From positions 1-30,637 of IMG/VR virus record IMGVR_UViG_3300045825_000051: DNA of 30,637 nt; one strand, 5' to 3'. This document shows, one piece after another, positions 6,164 through 13,144 of this stretch. Position numbers and translations under genes: made by a program. The notes below the pieces were generated by a model. It ran no database searches and was not told the DNA's origin. It was given only the letters and a program-made list of their open reading frames with translations. The number at the start of each line of letters is the position of its first letter. The stretch's first letter is position 1. This stretch comes from a virus.

Positions 6164-8490
6164 TGAAAATCGCTATTGGAAGTAACGAAACAAGCAGCGC
6201 AATAATACATAAAGACGTAACTTGGCAGCAGATTGTTAAAAAGTACACAACTCATAAAGTAACCTCTAAAAAAGGTGGTGAATACGTTATTGGCGGTGAG
6301 TACAGCGGAAGCGTTCGACGCGAAGAGTTTATGATTGGTCGGTCATTATTGGTGGTTGATATTGATAGCTATCAAGGAGGTATCGACAATCTCGCATTTG
6401 ACTTGTCAATGTTGCCATTCGGTTTTGTCGCGTATTCATCATATAGCCATACATCAGCAAATCCCCGCATTCGCGTTATCGCACAACTATCGCGCATGGT
6501 TACACCGGACGAATATCGTATCATTTCACGCGATATTTGCGCGCAGATGCTTGTACCAATGTCTGCGATAGACGAATGCTCATTTGTACCTAATCAGGCA
6601 ATGTTCGCTCCGCAGCATCCAAAGGGTGGGGAGTTCTGGACAATGGTACAAGACGGTTGTGCTGTTTGTGTACCCAACTCCATTATGTCGCCCGCTGTAC
6701 GCGAGTCTGACGATTTTTGTGTAATGGTTGCATCACAACCATTAGATTTATCGGATATACAGGTTGCTGCGTATTTGGCGGCGTATAACCCTATTGGGTT
6801 AGATTACGATTCTTGGCTGCGTGTCGGAATGGCGGTATGTCATCAGTATAGCGGTGCTTTGACTGGCTTTGATATGTGGGTTGAGTGGTCAAAGCAGGAC
6901 ACAGAAAAGTTTGATTTGAGCGTAATGAGTAGAAAGTGGAAGTCTTTTGGCGGTTCGTCTAATCCGGTTACGATGGCATCCATCATTCAGCATATCAACT
7001 TATCAGGCGCGGTTGTTTCAACTTCTGGAACTTCAGGCGGATGGCTTGAGCAAATTGCAAATTGCGAAGACAAACACGCGTTAGAGCAGCTAATTCAGCA
7101 TGAAATTGCGCGAGATAAATCAATTGGTACGGTAGACCTTGCAGATTTAGAAAGTGCGGTTAAATTGCGCTTCGCCGAGTTTGGTGTAGTGCTTCGCGCA
7201 GACCCATTACGCAAATTATTTAAACCTAAACAAATGCGAGCATTCCCTGATATTGGGGGTGGGGAAACCCCACTCGAAACTATGGATAACCTTCGCGTGG
7301 TTTGTGATAACAATGACATTGTTATTAGGTACAACATGATTAAGAAAGATGACGAGATACTGATAAAGGACACGCAGTGGTCAATTGATAATTCAAAAAA
7401 TGCGTCAATAACCTGGTTGCGCTCGGCGTGTCACAAAGTTGAGATGCGCACAACTAACCTTAAAAACTTTGTAACCCTACTGGCAGATGGCAATCAGTTT
7501 AACCCTGTGGTCGAGTGGGTGAATAGCCGTGAATGGGATGGGGTTAGCCGTCTAAACGACCTATACGCGACGATCACCGAAAACAAAGACCTATGCAGCC
7601 GTGAACTAAAGGAGACGGTTGTACTGCGCTGGATGGTCGGTGCAATCGCTGCGGCGTTTAGTCCAGTGGGGGTTATGGTTCGCGGCGTATTGGTTTTTCA
7701 AGGTGAGCAGTACACAGGAAAAACACGATGGATTGAAGCACTCGCCCCTAAGGAGCTAGACTTGATTAAAACAGGTAGATCATTAGTTGTGCATGATAAA
7801 GATAGCGTAAAGCAAATTTTATCATCATGGATTTCGGAATTGGGCGAGCTGGATGCGACATTCAAAAAATCAGATATTGCCGCGCTGAAAGCGTTTATCA
7901 CTTCCGACATGGACGAATTGCGCAGGCCATACGCAGCGGCAGAGAGCCAATACGCCAGGCGCACTGTATTCGCGGCGTCTGTTAACGATTCTAAATTCCT
8001 CCAGGATGATACCGGCAACAGTCGTTTTATGGTTATCCCTATAATCGCTCTAAATCATGCGCATACGTTAGATATGCAGCAAGTATGGGCGGAAATATAT
8101 GTACTGTGGAAAAGTGGCGAAAAGCATTATTTGAGCGCGGATGAAATGGCAGCATTAAATTCACATAACGAAAACTTTACGGCTACCGACCCAATATTTG
8201 AAATGATTGCGAGTCATCTCAATTGGGAGTCTTTTTCACAGACAACCTGTAAATGGATGCAAGTCTCTGACGTTTTGCGCTGGATTGGTAAAGATAATCC
8301 GTCGAGGTTTGAGTCAATTTCGGCAGGTAAGGCAATCAAAAAAATTAACGGTGGAATTATTCGCAAGTCTCACGGTAAGCAACTTGTTGCTGTTCCCGAC
8401 GCGAAAAATGATTCGCTTTTATCTGAATTCGATAAAAGCAACCATGGGGGTAATAGGTTTGATTACCCCGAAGACCATATACCCTTTTAA
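6163..8490 (+). CDS. Primase-helicase (AEP-like / PriCT / VapE type)
   Basis: A 775-residue multidomain replication protein. The N-terminal part looks like an archaeo-eukaryotic-type primase: LLVVDIDSY (D66, D68), then SYSHTSANPRIRVI (H96, R102). A PriCT-like domain follows (about 195-275, with DYDSWLRVGMAVCHQYSG). The C-terminal half is a VapE/SF3-type ATPase: WDGVSRLNDL, Walker A GEQYTGKT (514-521), and SSWISELGELD as the Walker B region. It should prime and unwind at the phage origin. I prefer the ATG at 6163 to the GTG at 6151 because GGGTGA gives it a ribosome site and the GTG has none. The repeat-rich candidate origin begins inside its last codons. Confidence 0.88.
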   Translation: MKIAIGSNETSSAIIHKDVTWQQIVKKYTTHKVTSKKGGEYVIGGEYSGSVRREEFMIGRSLLVVDIDSYQGGIDNLAFDLSMLPFGFVAYSSYSHTSANPRIRVIAQLSRMVTPDEYRIISRDICAQMLVPMSAIDECSFVPNQAMFAPQHPKGGEFWTMVQDGCAVCVPNSIMSPAVRESDDFCVMVASQPLDLSDIQVAAYLAAYNPIGLDYDSWLRVGMAVCHQYSGALTGFDMWVEWSKQDTEKFDLSVMSRKWKSFGGSSNPVTMASIIQHINLSGAVVSTSGTSGGWLEQIANCEDKHALEQLIQHEIARDKSIGTVDLADLESAVKLRFAEFGVVLRADPLRKLFKPKQMRAFPDIGGGETPLETMDNLRVVCDNNDIVIRYNMIKKDDEILIKDTQWSIDNSKNASITWLRSACHKVEMRTTNLKNFVTLLADGNQFNPVVEWVNSREWDGVSRLNDLYATITENKDLCSRELKETVVLRWMVGAIAAAFSPVGVMVRGVLVFQGEQYTGKTRWIEALAPKELDLIKTGRSLVVHDKDSVKQILSSWISELGELDATFKKSDIAALKAFITSDMDELRRPYAAAESQYARRTVFAASVNDSKFLQDDTGNSRFMVIPIIALNHAHTLDMQQVWAEIYVLWKSGEKHYLSADEMAALNSHNENFTATDPIFEMIASHLNWESFSQTTCKWMQVSDVLRWIGKDNPSRFESISAGKAIKKINGGIIRKSHGKQLVAVPDAKNDSLLSEFDKSNHGGNRFDYPEDHIPF

Positions 8491-8518
8491 TATACCCCCG
8501 CTACAAGCCAATAACGGC

Positions 8519-8548
8519 GGGGCTTGCAGGGGATGGGGTAATAGGGGG
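8519..8548 (+). other. G-quadruplex motif
   Basis: Four G-tracts of 4, 4, 4 and 5 residues (8519-8522, 8529-8532, 8535-8538, 8544-8548) are separated by loops of 6, 2 and 5 nt, which fits the standard intramolecular G4 pattern. It overlaps the left arm of the inverted repeat and lies just past the primase-helicase stop. Confidence 0.65.
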
Positions 8549-8656
8549 TATAGAGAATTGAGTTTTAAATATATATAGGGGAAGGTATAGTGTAGTAATA
8601 CATATATATACCTTCCTATAGGCACATAGCAAAACACGCACCCCCTATCACCCCAT
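8533..8656. repeat. Nested inverted repeats around an AT-rich core
   Basis: Outer arms ATGGGGTAATAGGGGGT (8533-8549) and ACCCCCTATCACCCCAT (8640-8656) are 17 bp with one mismatch. Inside them lies a second pair, TATAGGGGAAGGTATA (8574-8589) and TATACCTTCCTATA (8607-8620), perfect apart from a 2-nt bulge. The DNA between is AT-rich (ATATATA tracts). The nested layout could extrude a cruciform or fold as a long RNA. No open frame with a ribosome site is present. Confidence 0.7.
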
Positions 8657-8753
8657 TACCCCCGAATGGCAAAAAAGCTTTATAAAACAATAGTTTAAGG
8701 CGGGGGTATATGAATTTAATCAATTTACTTGCAAATTTGTATACCCCTTGTAA

Positions 8754-8799
8754 TATTTATAGTAAATATAGTTGACATTTAATATAGTTACTATATAAT
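8754..8799 (+). promoter_or_regulatory. Rightward promoter with two palindromes
   Basis: TTGACA (8772-8777, exact consensus), 16-bp spacer, TATAAT (8794-8799, exact consensus). TATTTA-N3-TAAATA (8754-8768) lies just upstream, and TATAG-N3-CTATA (8783-8795) overlaps the spacer and the -10. The 18-bp box TTTAATATAGTTACTATA (8778-8795) matches 17 of 18 positions in the leftward promoter at 328-356. It drives the 53-residue gene 38 bp downstream. Two palindromes on a consensus promoter imply repressor control. Confidence 0.85.
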
Positions 8800-8836
8800 T
8801 AACACATCGAAGCAAAACAAACAAAAGGGGAACAAG

Positions 8837-8998
8837 ATGGATGCCAAGACTACAAAAATAGCAAGTGAACTTGTCGCAATGTACGACGCCGCAGTTAACG
8901 CCGAAAACTTGGCAGAAATGGAACGTATTGTTGGTATCGTAACATCGTGCCCTAATCGCCCTTTGAAGCGCGAAGTTATGCGATTGCTTGATTTGTAA
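8837..8998 (+). CDS. Small hypothetical early protein, 53 residues
   Basis: Starts MDAKTTKIASELVAMYDAAV and ends REVMRLLDL. It is predicted to be all-helical and soluble, with a mid-protein Cys-Pro (SCPNRP) turn between two helices. An AAGGGG ribosome site stands 6 nt before the ATG, and a consensus promoter lies directly upstream, so expression is likely strong and early. I do not recognise a family. Position as first gene after the origin-like region and ahead of the regulator genes suggests a host-takeover or regulatory role, which is inference only. Confidence 0.7.
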   Translation: MDAKTTKIASELVAMYDAAVNAENLAEMERIVGIVTSCPNRPLKREVMRLLDL

Positions 8999-9034
8999 TA
9001 GAAGTTTAAAAAACTAAACGATCAAGTCCGAGCC

Positions 9035-9154
9035 ATGCGCAAAAAACATCTTGCGTATGTTATCGGATACGAAACACTGGCTAAAATGTTTAACTGCGGA
9101 ATATCAACTGCGCGTGATATTTGCACCTACAGAACGAGAAAAAACGTATTATAA
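9035..9154 (+). CDS. Very small possible helix-turn-helix protein, 39 residues
   Basis: Starts MRKKHLAYVIGYETLAKMFN and ends RTRKNVL. The stretch YETLAKMFNCGISTARDICT resembles a helix-turn-helix, with a basic C-terminus, so DNA binding is possible. There is no clear Shine-Dalgarno sequence. Only 36 bp separate it from the 53-residue gene on the same transcript. Its stop is just before the extended -10 promoter of the XRE gene. The length and weak start keep confidence low. Confidence 0.4.
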   Translation: MRKKHLAYVIGYETLAKMFNCGISTARDICTYRTRKNVL

Positions 9155-9160
9155 TTATAT

Positions 9161-9176
9161 ATACATGCTACAATAA
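9161..9176 (+). promoter_or_regulatory. Extended -10 promoter (ATGCTACAAT class), copy 1
   Basis: ATACATGCTACAATAA contains TG-C-TACAAT (9166-9174), an extended -10 element. The identical 16 bp occurs at 18158-18173, and the core ATGCTACAAT again at 19481-19490. No convincing -35 is present, as is common with extended -10 promoters. It lies 26 bp ahead of the XRE gene. Confidence 0.65.
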
Positions 9177-9201
9177 TCACATAATCAACGGTGAGGTGCA
9201 C

Positions 9202-9378
9202 ATGACAAAAGAAGAATTTAAGGAAGCGCGTGATAAACTCGGGTGGGATGTTTACGAGGCTGGAAAAAAGCTAGGCGTGACATTCGGGATGATCTACAAA
9301 TACCAGTCCGGAGAGTGTGCTATCAGCAAAACGGTTGAAATACTCATATCTAAATCTTTGAAGGAGATAGCAAAATGA
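9202..9378 (+). CDS. XRE-family helix-turn-helix regulator
   Basis: A 58-residue protein, MTKEEFKEARDKLGWDVYEA and onward, with a helix-turn-helix at about 14-45: LGWDVYEAGKKLGVTFGMIY followed by KYQSGECAISKTVEILI. It is a minimal one-domain XRE/Cro-type DNA-binding protein. I use the ATG at 9202, which has GAGGTG about 4 nt upstream, rather than an upstream non-ATG start. It has its own extended -10 promoter and overlaps the ParB-like gene by 4 nt (ATGA). It is a candidate ligand for the TATAG-N3-CTATA palindromes at 330 and 8783, untested. Confidence 0.8.
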   Translation: MTKEEFKEARDKLGWDVYEAGKKLGVTFGMIYKYQSGECAISKTVEILISKSLKEIAK

Positions 9379-10097
9379 GAATTGAAATGGTTGATGTAAC
9401 GCGAATCAAGTTTGATCCGGCATACCAGCGTCCGCTTGATCTTAATCGCGTTTCGCGTATTGCCAAGAACTTCAAGGAAGGAGCTGCAAAGGCTGTATCA
9501 CTGTCCGAGCGTGCCAATGGTGACTTGTTTAACTATGACGGCAATCACACGGTTCATGCTTGTATTTCAATTGGTATGACGTACGTTCCGGCTGTGATCG
9601 TATCAGGTTCTCAAGCGCAGGAAGCGGAGTGGTTTAACGCCATTCAGGAGGGGAGTAAGCGATTGATGGTTCGTGATCGGCAGCGGGCAGGGGTGATGTT
9701 CAATGATGAAATTGCATGCCGTGCAAAAAACGTGTTGGATAAGTACGGTCTGCAAATTTCAACAGGCAGCACTCATGCGCATAAAACTGGAGCGATCGGT
9801 GCAATTCGCACTTATGCAAAGCAGGATTATCCATCATTGATTCTGGCGATGGATGCGATTCAGTCGCTATGGATTGACGATGAATGCGCATGGACTGGTG
9901 TAGTTATTCGCGGGATGTATGAGATAGCTAAATCTGGAAAAATTAATGATGTTTTGAAAATGGCAAAAACCAAAAAGATCACGCCGCGTAGGATATTGGA
10001 CACGGCGGCGGCAATGCAAGAATCAAAAGGAACATCTGGAAGCGGAGCGGGGGCGGCAAAGCGCGCAATTTATAAATTATGTGGGATTGAAAAATGA
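9375..10097 (+). CDS. ParB/sulfiredoxin-fold protein (DUF6551-like)
   Basis: A 240-residue protein whose N-terminal 80 residues match the ParB N-terminal fold: IKFDPAYQRPLDLNRVSRIA, then the SLSERANGDL strand and YDGNHTVHA, the counterpart of the ParB nucleotide-binding DGQHR box. Here the usual arginine after the histidine is a threonine (T59). The rest (about 85-240) is helical and ends in a Gly/Ala-rich tail. Phage proteins of this kind occur beside DNA-modification and terminase genes, and members of the wider fold bind CTP or act as nucleases. Catalysis cannot be assigned. It overlaps its neighbours by 4 nt on both sides, so it belongs to the XRE-methyltransferase operon. Confidence 0.75.
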   Translation: MRIEMVDVTRIKFDPAYQRPLDLNRVSRIAKNFKEGAAKAVSLSERANGDLFNYDGNHTVHACISIGMTYVPAVIVSGSQAQEAEWFNAIQEGSKRLMVRDRQRAGVMFNDEIACRAKNVLDKYGLQISTGSTHAHKTGAIGAIRTYAKQDYPSLILAMDAIQSLWIDDECAWTGVVIRGMYEIAKSGKINDVLKMAKTKKITPRRILDTAAAMQESKGTSGSGAGAAKRAIYKLCGIEK

Positions 10098-10291
10098 GCG
10101 TATTACAACAGCTTAAAACCCTGCGAGATCGGCGCATAACTGAATTGAAAAAAACTGAGGTTGTTCCTGGTTTTTTCTGGATTGGAAAAGACGATCAATC
10201 ATCCCAGCGGATTAAAATTGAAATCGCCCGGTACAACGAGCAGATACGCCGGATTGAATCGGGTGGTGAGTATTGTAGGAGGGCGGCGTGA
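10094..10291 (+). CDS. Small hypothetical protein upstream of methyltransferase
   Basis: A 65-residue basic protein beginning MSVLQQLKTLRDRRITELKK and ending in CRRAA. Two helices rich in Arg/Lys and Gln (about 1-20 and 35-55) flank VVPGFFWIGKD. It overlaps the ParB-like gene (ATGA) and the methyltransferase (GTGA). A strong AGGAGG near its end (10277-10282) serves the next gene. No family recognised; a small coiled or nucleic-acid-binding protein is possible. Confidence 0.65.
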   Translation: MSVLQQLKTLRDRRITELKKTEVVPGFFWIGKDDQSSQRIKIEIARYNEQIRRIESGGEYCRRAA

Positions 10292-11025
10292 ATGAGCTGG
10301 CACTTTTTGCAGGGGGGGGAGGTAGCGTGTTGGCCGCAGGATTGCTTGGATGGCGCACCGTCTGCGCTGTTGAAATTGATTCCGGAGCAAGAGGAATCAT
10401 GCTCGACCGCCAGAGAGACAGAGTTATCGAGCAATTCCCTATCTGGGATGATATCAGGACATTCGACGGTAAGCCATGGCGCGGACACGTTGATGTTATC
10501 ACCGGCGGATTCCCATGCCAGGACATTAGTCAATGCGGAAAAGGCGAAGGTCTTGACGGCGCTAGATCAGGATTGTGGAGCGAACAAAAACGAGTCATTT
10601 GCGAAGTTAAGCCACGACTCGTTGTTGTGGAAAACAGCCCAATGCTCACTGTTCGAGGACTTGGAGTTGTCCTTAGAGACTTGGCCGGAATGGGGTTTGA
10701 TGTCCGGTGGGGAGTGTTTCGAGCTTCGACCATTGGAGCGGCACACCATCGAGCGCGGATTTTCCTACTTGCTTACACCGACAGCGCAATCTTGGAAAGC
10801 ATGGACATTCCGAAACCCGCTTGCATTGATACGAAAAAATCACGCAGACGGCAATCTGCAAGAGCAATTGATGCGGCTCTACCAGCGGATGACTACGCCG
10901 CGATGCCAAGAGATTCTGATGATGTGGCCAGAGGGATGGACGGACTCAAAGCCACTGGCAATGGATGGGTTCCTGCAATGGCAGCGGGAGCAGTTTATCA
11001 ATTGTGCAAAGGAATAGCAGCATGA
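10288..11025 (+). CDS. DNA (cytosine-5) methyltransferase, compact
   Basis: A 245-residue m5C methyltransferase. Motif I (LALFAGGGGS with AVEID), motif IV with the catalytic cysteine (GGFPCQDIS, C77), motif VI ENS (115-117), motif VIII HHRARIF (153-159) and motif X-like TGNGWVP (223-229) are present in order. Only about 60 residues lie between motif VIII and the end motif, so the target-recognition region is unusually short. Cognate restriction enzymes are not visible; a solo phage methyltransferase usually protects phage DNA from host restriction. The start is GTG at 10288, 5 nt after AGGAGG. The stop overlaps the next gene (ATGA). Nearly the whole gene is overlapped by a second open frame (10292-11017). 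Confidence 0.9.
   Translation: MNELALFAGGGGSVLAAGLLGWRTVCAVEIDSGARGIMLDRQRDRVIEQFPIWDDIRTFDGKPWRGHVDVITGGFPCQDISQCGKGEGLDGARSGLWSEQKRVICEVKPRLVVVENSPMLTVRGLGVVLRDLAGMGFDVRWGVFRASTIGAAHHRARIFLLAYTDSAILESMDIPKPACIDTKKSRRRQSARAIDAALPADDYAAMPRDSDDVARGMDGLKATGNGWVPAMAAGAVYQLCKGIAA
10292..11017 (+). CDS. Overlapping open frame nested in the methyltransferase (+1 frame)
   Basis: A 241-codon ATG-to-TAG frame lies entirely within the methyltransferase gene, shifted by +1. The same AGGAGG (10277-10282) sits 9 nt before its ATG. The product has protein-like segments: SPADSHARTL (70-79, opposite the catalytic GGFPCQD), SFAKLSHDSLLWKTAQCSLF (102-121), ETWPEWGLMSGGECFEL (129-145), LTPTAQSW (161-168) and WPEGWTDSKPLAMDGFLQWQ (212-231, opposite motif X). 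From memory, annotated phage and prophage proteins carry SHARTS, WKTSQ, ETWPRWGMMRNGE and GWTDLKPLATDKF patterns of this kind; I cannot verify that here. It may be a genuine second protein or a frame kept open by methyltransferase codon constraints. Confidence 0.5.
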   Translation: MSWHFLQGGEVACWPQDCLDGAPSALLKLIPEQEESCSTARETELSSNSLSGMISGHSTVSHGADTLMLSPADSHARTLVNAEKAKVLTALDQDCGANKNESFAKLSHDSLLWKTAQCSLFEDLELSLETWPEWGLMSGGECFELRPLERHTIERGFSYLLTPTAQSWKAWTFRNPLALIRKNHADGNLQEQLMRLYQRMTTPRCQEILMMWPEGWTDSKPLAMDGFLQWQREQFINCAKE

Positions 11026-11225
11026 CCGGCCCCATCACATCCCCCCATCGCGGCATAGGCAACCTGCTAGGCCGTATGCACGACCAGGCTATGCGCGACA
11101 CACTTGGAATGCCTGATGCAACACGTCGCCGGTGCTGGTACGGCAATCACAGTTCACTGATAGCTGGCGGCGCTTATTTCGGCGGGAAGTGGGCGTGCGT
11201 TAAATGCAAGGAGGTGGCGAAATGA
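11022..11225 (+). CDS. Small zinc-ribbon-like protein, 67 residues
   Basis: Starts MTGPITSPHRGIGNLLGRMH and ends in WACVKCKEVAK. A CWYGNH motif and a CVKC motif about 25 residues later could together bind one zinc ion (Cys/His then Cys-x2-Cys). The ATG at 11022 overlaps the methyltransferase stop, and its own stop overlaps the next ATG (both ATGA), so it is translated in the same chain. No family recognised. Small zinc ribbons are frequent between replication and packaging genes of phages. Confidence 0.65.
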   Translation: MTGPITSPHRGIGNLLGRMHDQAMRDTLGMPDATRRRCWYGNHSSLIAGGAYFGGKWACVKCKEVAK

Positions 11226-11419
11226 GCGACTGTTGCGATGATTCACAATCCGCTGAAGATTTGATGTTAAAATCAGCTCTAAGCGTTAGACAACCTCATC
11301 TGAGGTCGGTAGGAGCGTGCTATAACTGCGGCGATGAATGTCACGGATGCTTCTGCTCCGCTGAATGTGGAAATGACTGGGAGGTCAGAGCAATGGCGCG
11401 TACACGAAATGGAAGCTAA
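11222..11419 (+). CDS. Cys-rich zinc-ribbon protein, 65 residues
   Basis: The C-terminal half holds CYNCGDECHGCFCSAECGND (33-52), with several Cys-x2-Cys or Cys-x3-Cys pairs typical of small zinc ribbons. The N-terminal half (SDCCDDSQSAEDLMLKSALS) is acidic and helical. Phage TraR/DksA-like or DUF2116-like ribbons have a similar layout, but the match is not good enough to name. An AGGAGG-like site (AGGAGGTGG) lies just upstream of the ATG at 11222. The 3' end overlaps the start region of the small terminase gene. Confidence 0.65.
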   Translation: MSDCCDDSQSAEDLMLKSALSVRQPHLRSVGACYNCGDECHGCFCSAECGNDWEVRAMARTRNGS

Positions 11420-11831
11420 ACCACTAACTCCAAAGCAGGAGAAATTCGCGCAAGGCGTAGCGTCTGGTATGAGTCAGGCGGATGCTTATCGGGCTGCTTT
11501 CAGTTGTGCAAATTCGTTGCCTGCGACGATACAAAATAAAGCCAGCGCAATGATGAGGCGGGGCGAGGTGCGGGCTAGGGTTGATGAGCTACGCAAGCCA
11601 GCCATTGCAGCTATCGCTATAACCGTTCAGGACTTGATTAGAGAGCTTGAAGAGGCACGAGTGATAGCTATGGCAGGAGAAAAGCCACAAGCGTCTGCAA
11701 TGGTTGCTGCAACGGTTGCAAAGGCTAAACTGTTAGGGCTTGAGGCCCCTACTAAATCTGAGATAGCTGGTTCATTTGAGGTTATTGCCCCTTGGCTCAA
11801 GTCAAATATACAAGACCGCAATCAGGGATAA
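11409..11831 (+). CDS. Terminase small subunit
   Basis: About 140 residues beginning MEAKPLTPKQEKFAQGVASG. The pattern LTPKQEKFAQGVASGMSQADAYRAAF is the N-terminal helix-turn-helix region of phage small terminases, which bind the packaging site and recruit the large subunit. ASAMMRRGEVRARVDELRK follows as the usual second helical segment, and the C-terminal part (about 75-140) should drive oligomerisation. The gene directly precedes the large subunit and overlaps it by 40 nt. The start is uncertain: ATG 11409 fits family length, but its ribosome site is weak; an in-frame ATG at 11373 with GTGGAA upstream is an alternative. Confidence 0.85.
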   Translation: MEAKPLTPKQEKFAQGVASGMSQADAYRAAFSCANSLPATIQNKASAMMRRGEVRARVDELRKPAIAAIAITVQDLIRELEEARVIAMAGEKPQASAMVAATVAKAKLLGLEAPTKSEIAGSFEVIAPWLKSNIQDRNQG

Positions 11832-13144
11832 ACTCTTACGAGCCTCGCGGGGCTTTTAAGTCATTCCACAATCGCCCTAACCGATGGGCGGTTCTTGTTT
11901 GCCATCGAAGAGCAGGAAAGACTGTTGCCTGTGTTGCTGATCTCGTTTTCTCAGCTCTATTCACACAAAAGAAAGATGCGCGATTCGCGTACATCGCACC
12001 GCTATACAACCAAGCGAAGGACGTAGCGTGGTTGTATATCAAGATGCTCACGTCTGACATTCCAGGTATCGAATACAATGAATCAGAGCTACGCGCAGAC
12101 TTCAAAAACGGTGCGCGCATTCGCCTATACGGGGCTGACAATCCTGACCGTCTGCGCGGATTGTATCTCGATGGTATCGTGCTTGATGAATATGCGGACA
12201 TGACGCCGCGCATGTGGGGGGAAGTTGTGCGCCCTGCGCTATCTGACCGCAAAGGCTGGGCTGTGTTTATTGGCACACCGAAAGGACATAACTCATTCTA
12301 TGACCTGTGGCAGAGAACTGTTGATGTGCCTGAGTGGTATAGGCTTATGCTGAAGGCCAGCACATCAGAACTGATTGACCGTGCAGAACTAGCTGCTGCA
12401 AAGTGCGAAATGACGGATGACCAGTACGACCAGGAATATGAATGCTCATTCCAAGCCGCTATCCAAGGCGCGTATTACGGAAAAGAGATTAACGCTTGTG
12501 AGATTGAAGGGCGTATAACTTCGGTTGCATACGATCAGGAACTGAAAGTCTACGCATCATTCGATATTGGATGGAGCGACGACACGTCTATCTGGTGGTG
12601 GCAAATGGTCGGTGGCGAGATTCACATAATCAATCATTTTTCATCAAATGGCGAAAATGTGCAGTTTTATGTGGAAAAGCTGCTAGAATTCGGGTATAAA
12701 TATGCACAATTTGGAAACAAGCCTTTTATCTGGTTGCCGCATGATGCTAGAGCACAGACGTTGGCAGCAGCAGGAAAATCAGTACAGCAGCAGTTTTTAG
12801 AGGGCGGCTTTGCATCTAGAATCGTGCCTAGCTTGAGTTTGCAAGATGGAATACAGGCGGTTCGTAAGACGTTGCCCAAGTGCTGGTTTGACCGTGATAA
12901 CTGCGCAGACGGCATTAACGCATTATCGCTGTATCGCAGAGAGTTTGACGAAGATAGAAAAGTATTCAGAGATAAGCCATTGCATGACTGGACTTCTCAT
13001 GCTGCAGACTCGTTTAGAATGTTGGCAGTAGCATGGCAGGAAGATTACAAGCCGCTTCCTAAACCTGAGGCAAAGTTTCCACTGGAGCGCACCTTTGCCG
13101 AAATGGTTAAGGCTCAACGAGCAAAAAGATTAAGCGAAGAATAA
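11792..13144 (+). CDS. Terminase large subunit
   Basis: A 450-residue DNA-packaging motor and nuclease. ATPase motifs: Walker A HRRAGKT (38-44), Walker B GIVLDEYADM (128-137, D132 E133) and coupling motif FIGTP (159-163). RNase H-like nuclease acidic residues: D258 (ASFDIGWSDD), D318 (WLPHDA) and D406 (HDWTSHAADSFR). The start appears to be TTG at 11792 with GAGG about 10 nt upstream, since no ATG precedes the Walker A site. This gives a 40-nt overlap with the small subunit. It cuts concatemeric DNA and pumps it into the prohead through the portal encoded next. Confidence 0.95.
   Translation: MAQVKYTRPQSGINSYEPRGAFKSFHNRPNRWAVLVCHRRAGKTVACVADLVFSALFTQKKDARFAYIAPLYNQAKDVAWLYIKMLTSDIPGIEYNESELRADFKNGARIRLYGADNPDRLRGLYLDGIVLDEYADMTPRMWGEVVRPALSDRKGWAVFIGTPKGHNSFYDLWQRTVDVPEWYRLMLKASTSELIDRAELAAAKCEMTDDQYDQEYECSFQAAIQGAYYGKEINACEIEGRITSVAYDQELKVYASFDIGWSDDTSIWWWQMVGGEIHIINHFSSNGENVQFYVEKLLEFGYKYAQFGNKPFIWLPHDARAQTLAAAGKSVQQQFLEGGFASRIVPSLSLQDGIQAVRKTLPKCWFDRDNCADGINALSLYRREFDEDRKVFRDKPLHDWTSHAADSFRMLAVAWQEDYKPLPKPEAKFPLERTFAEMVKAQRAKRLSEE

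Larger units (their letters stand above)
8444..8663. repeat. Iterated octamer GGGGTAAT, candidate replication origin
   Basis: The octamer occurs four times in 216 bp, alternating in orientation: plus at 8447-8454, minus at 8462-8469, plus at 8535-8542, minus at 8655-8662. The first two form an 8-bp hairpin with a 7-nt loop at the end of the primase gene. The related heptamer GGGGTAT/ATACCCC occurs near 8491, 8545, 8703 and 8740. The 8491-8836 gap is the largest non-coding stretch of the window and follows the primase-helicase gene, so an origin is plausible. Function is inferred. Confidence 0.55.

Noticed and set aside
10195-10533. Several antisense frames across the methyltransferase start
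   Set aside because: Three overlapping minus frames without ribosome sites, typical of chance in a GC-richer stretch. Only the same-strand +1 frame has full length and a ribosome site.
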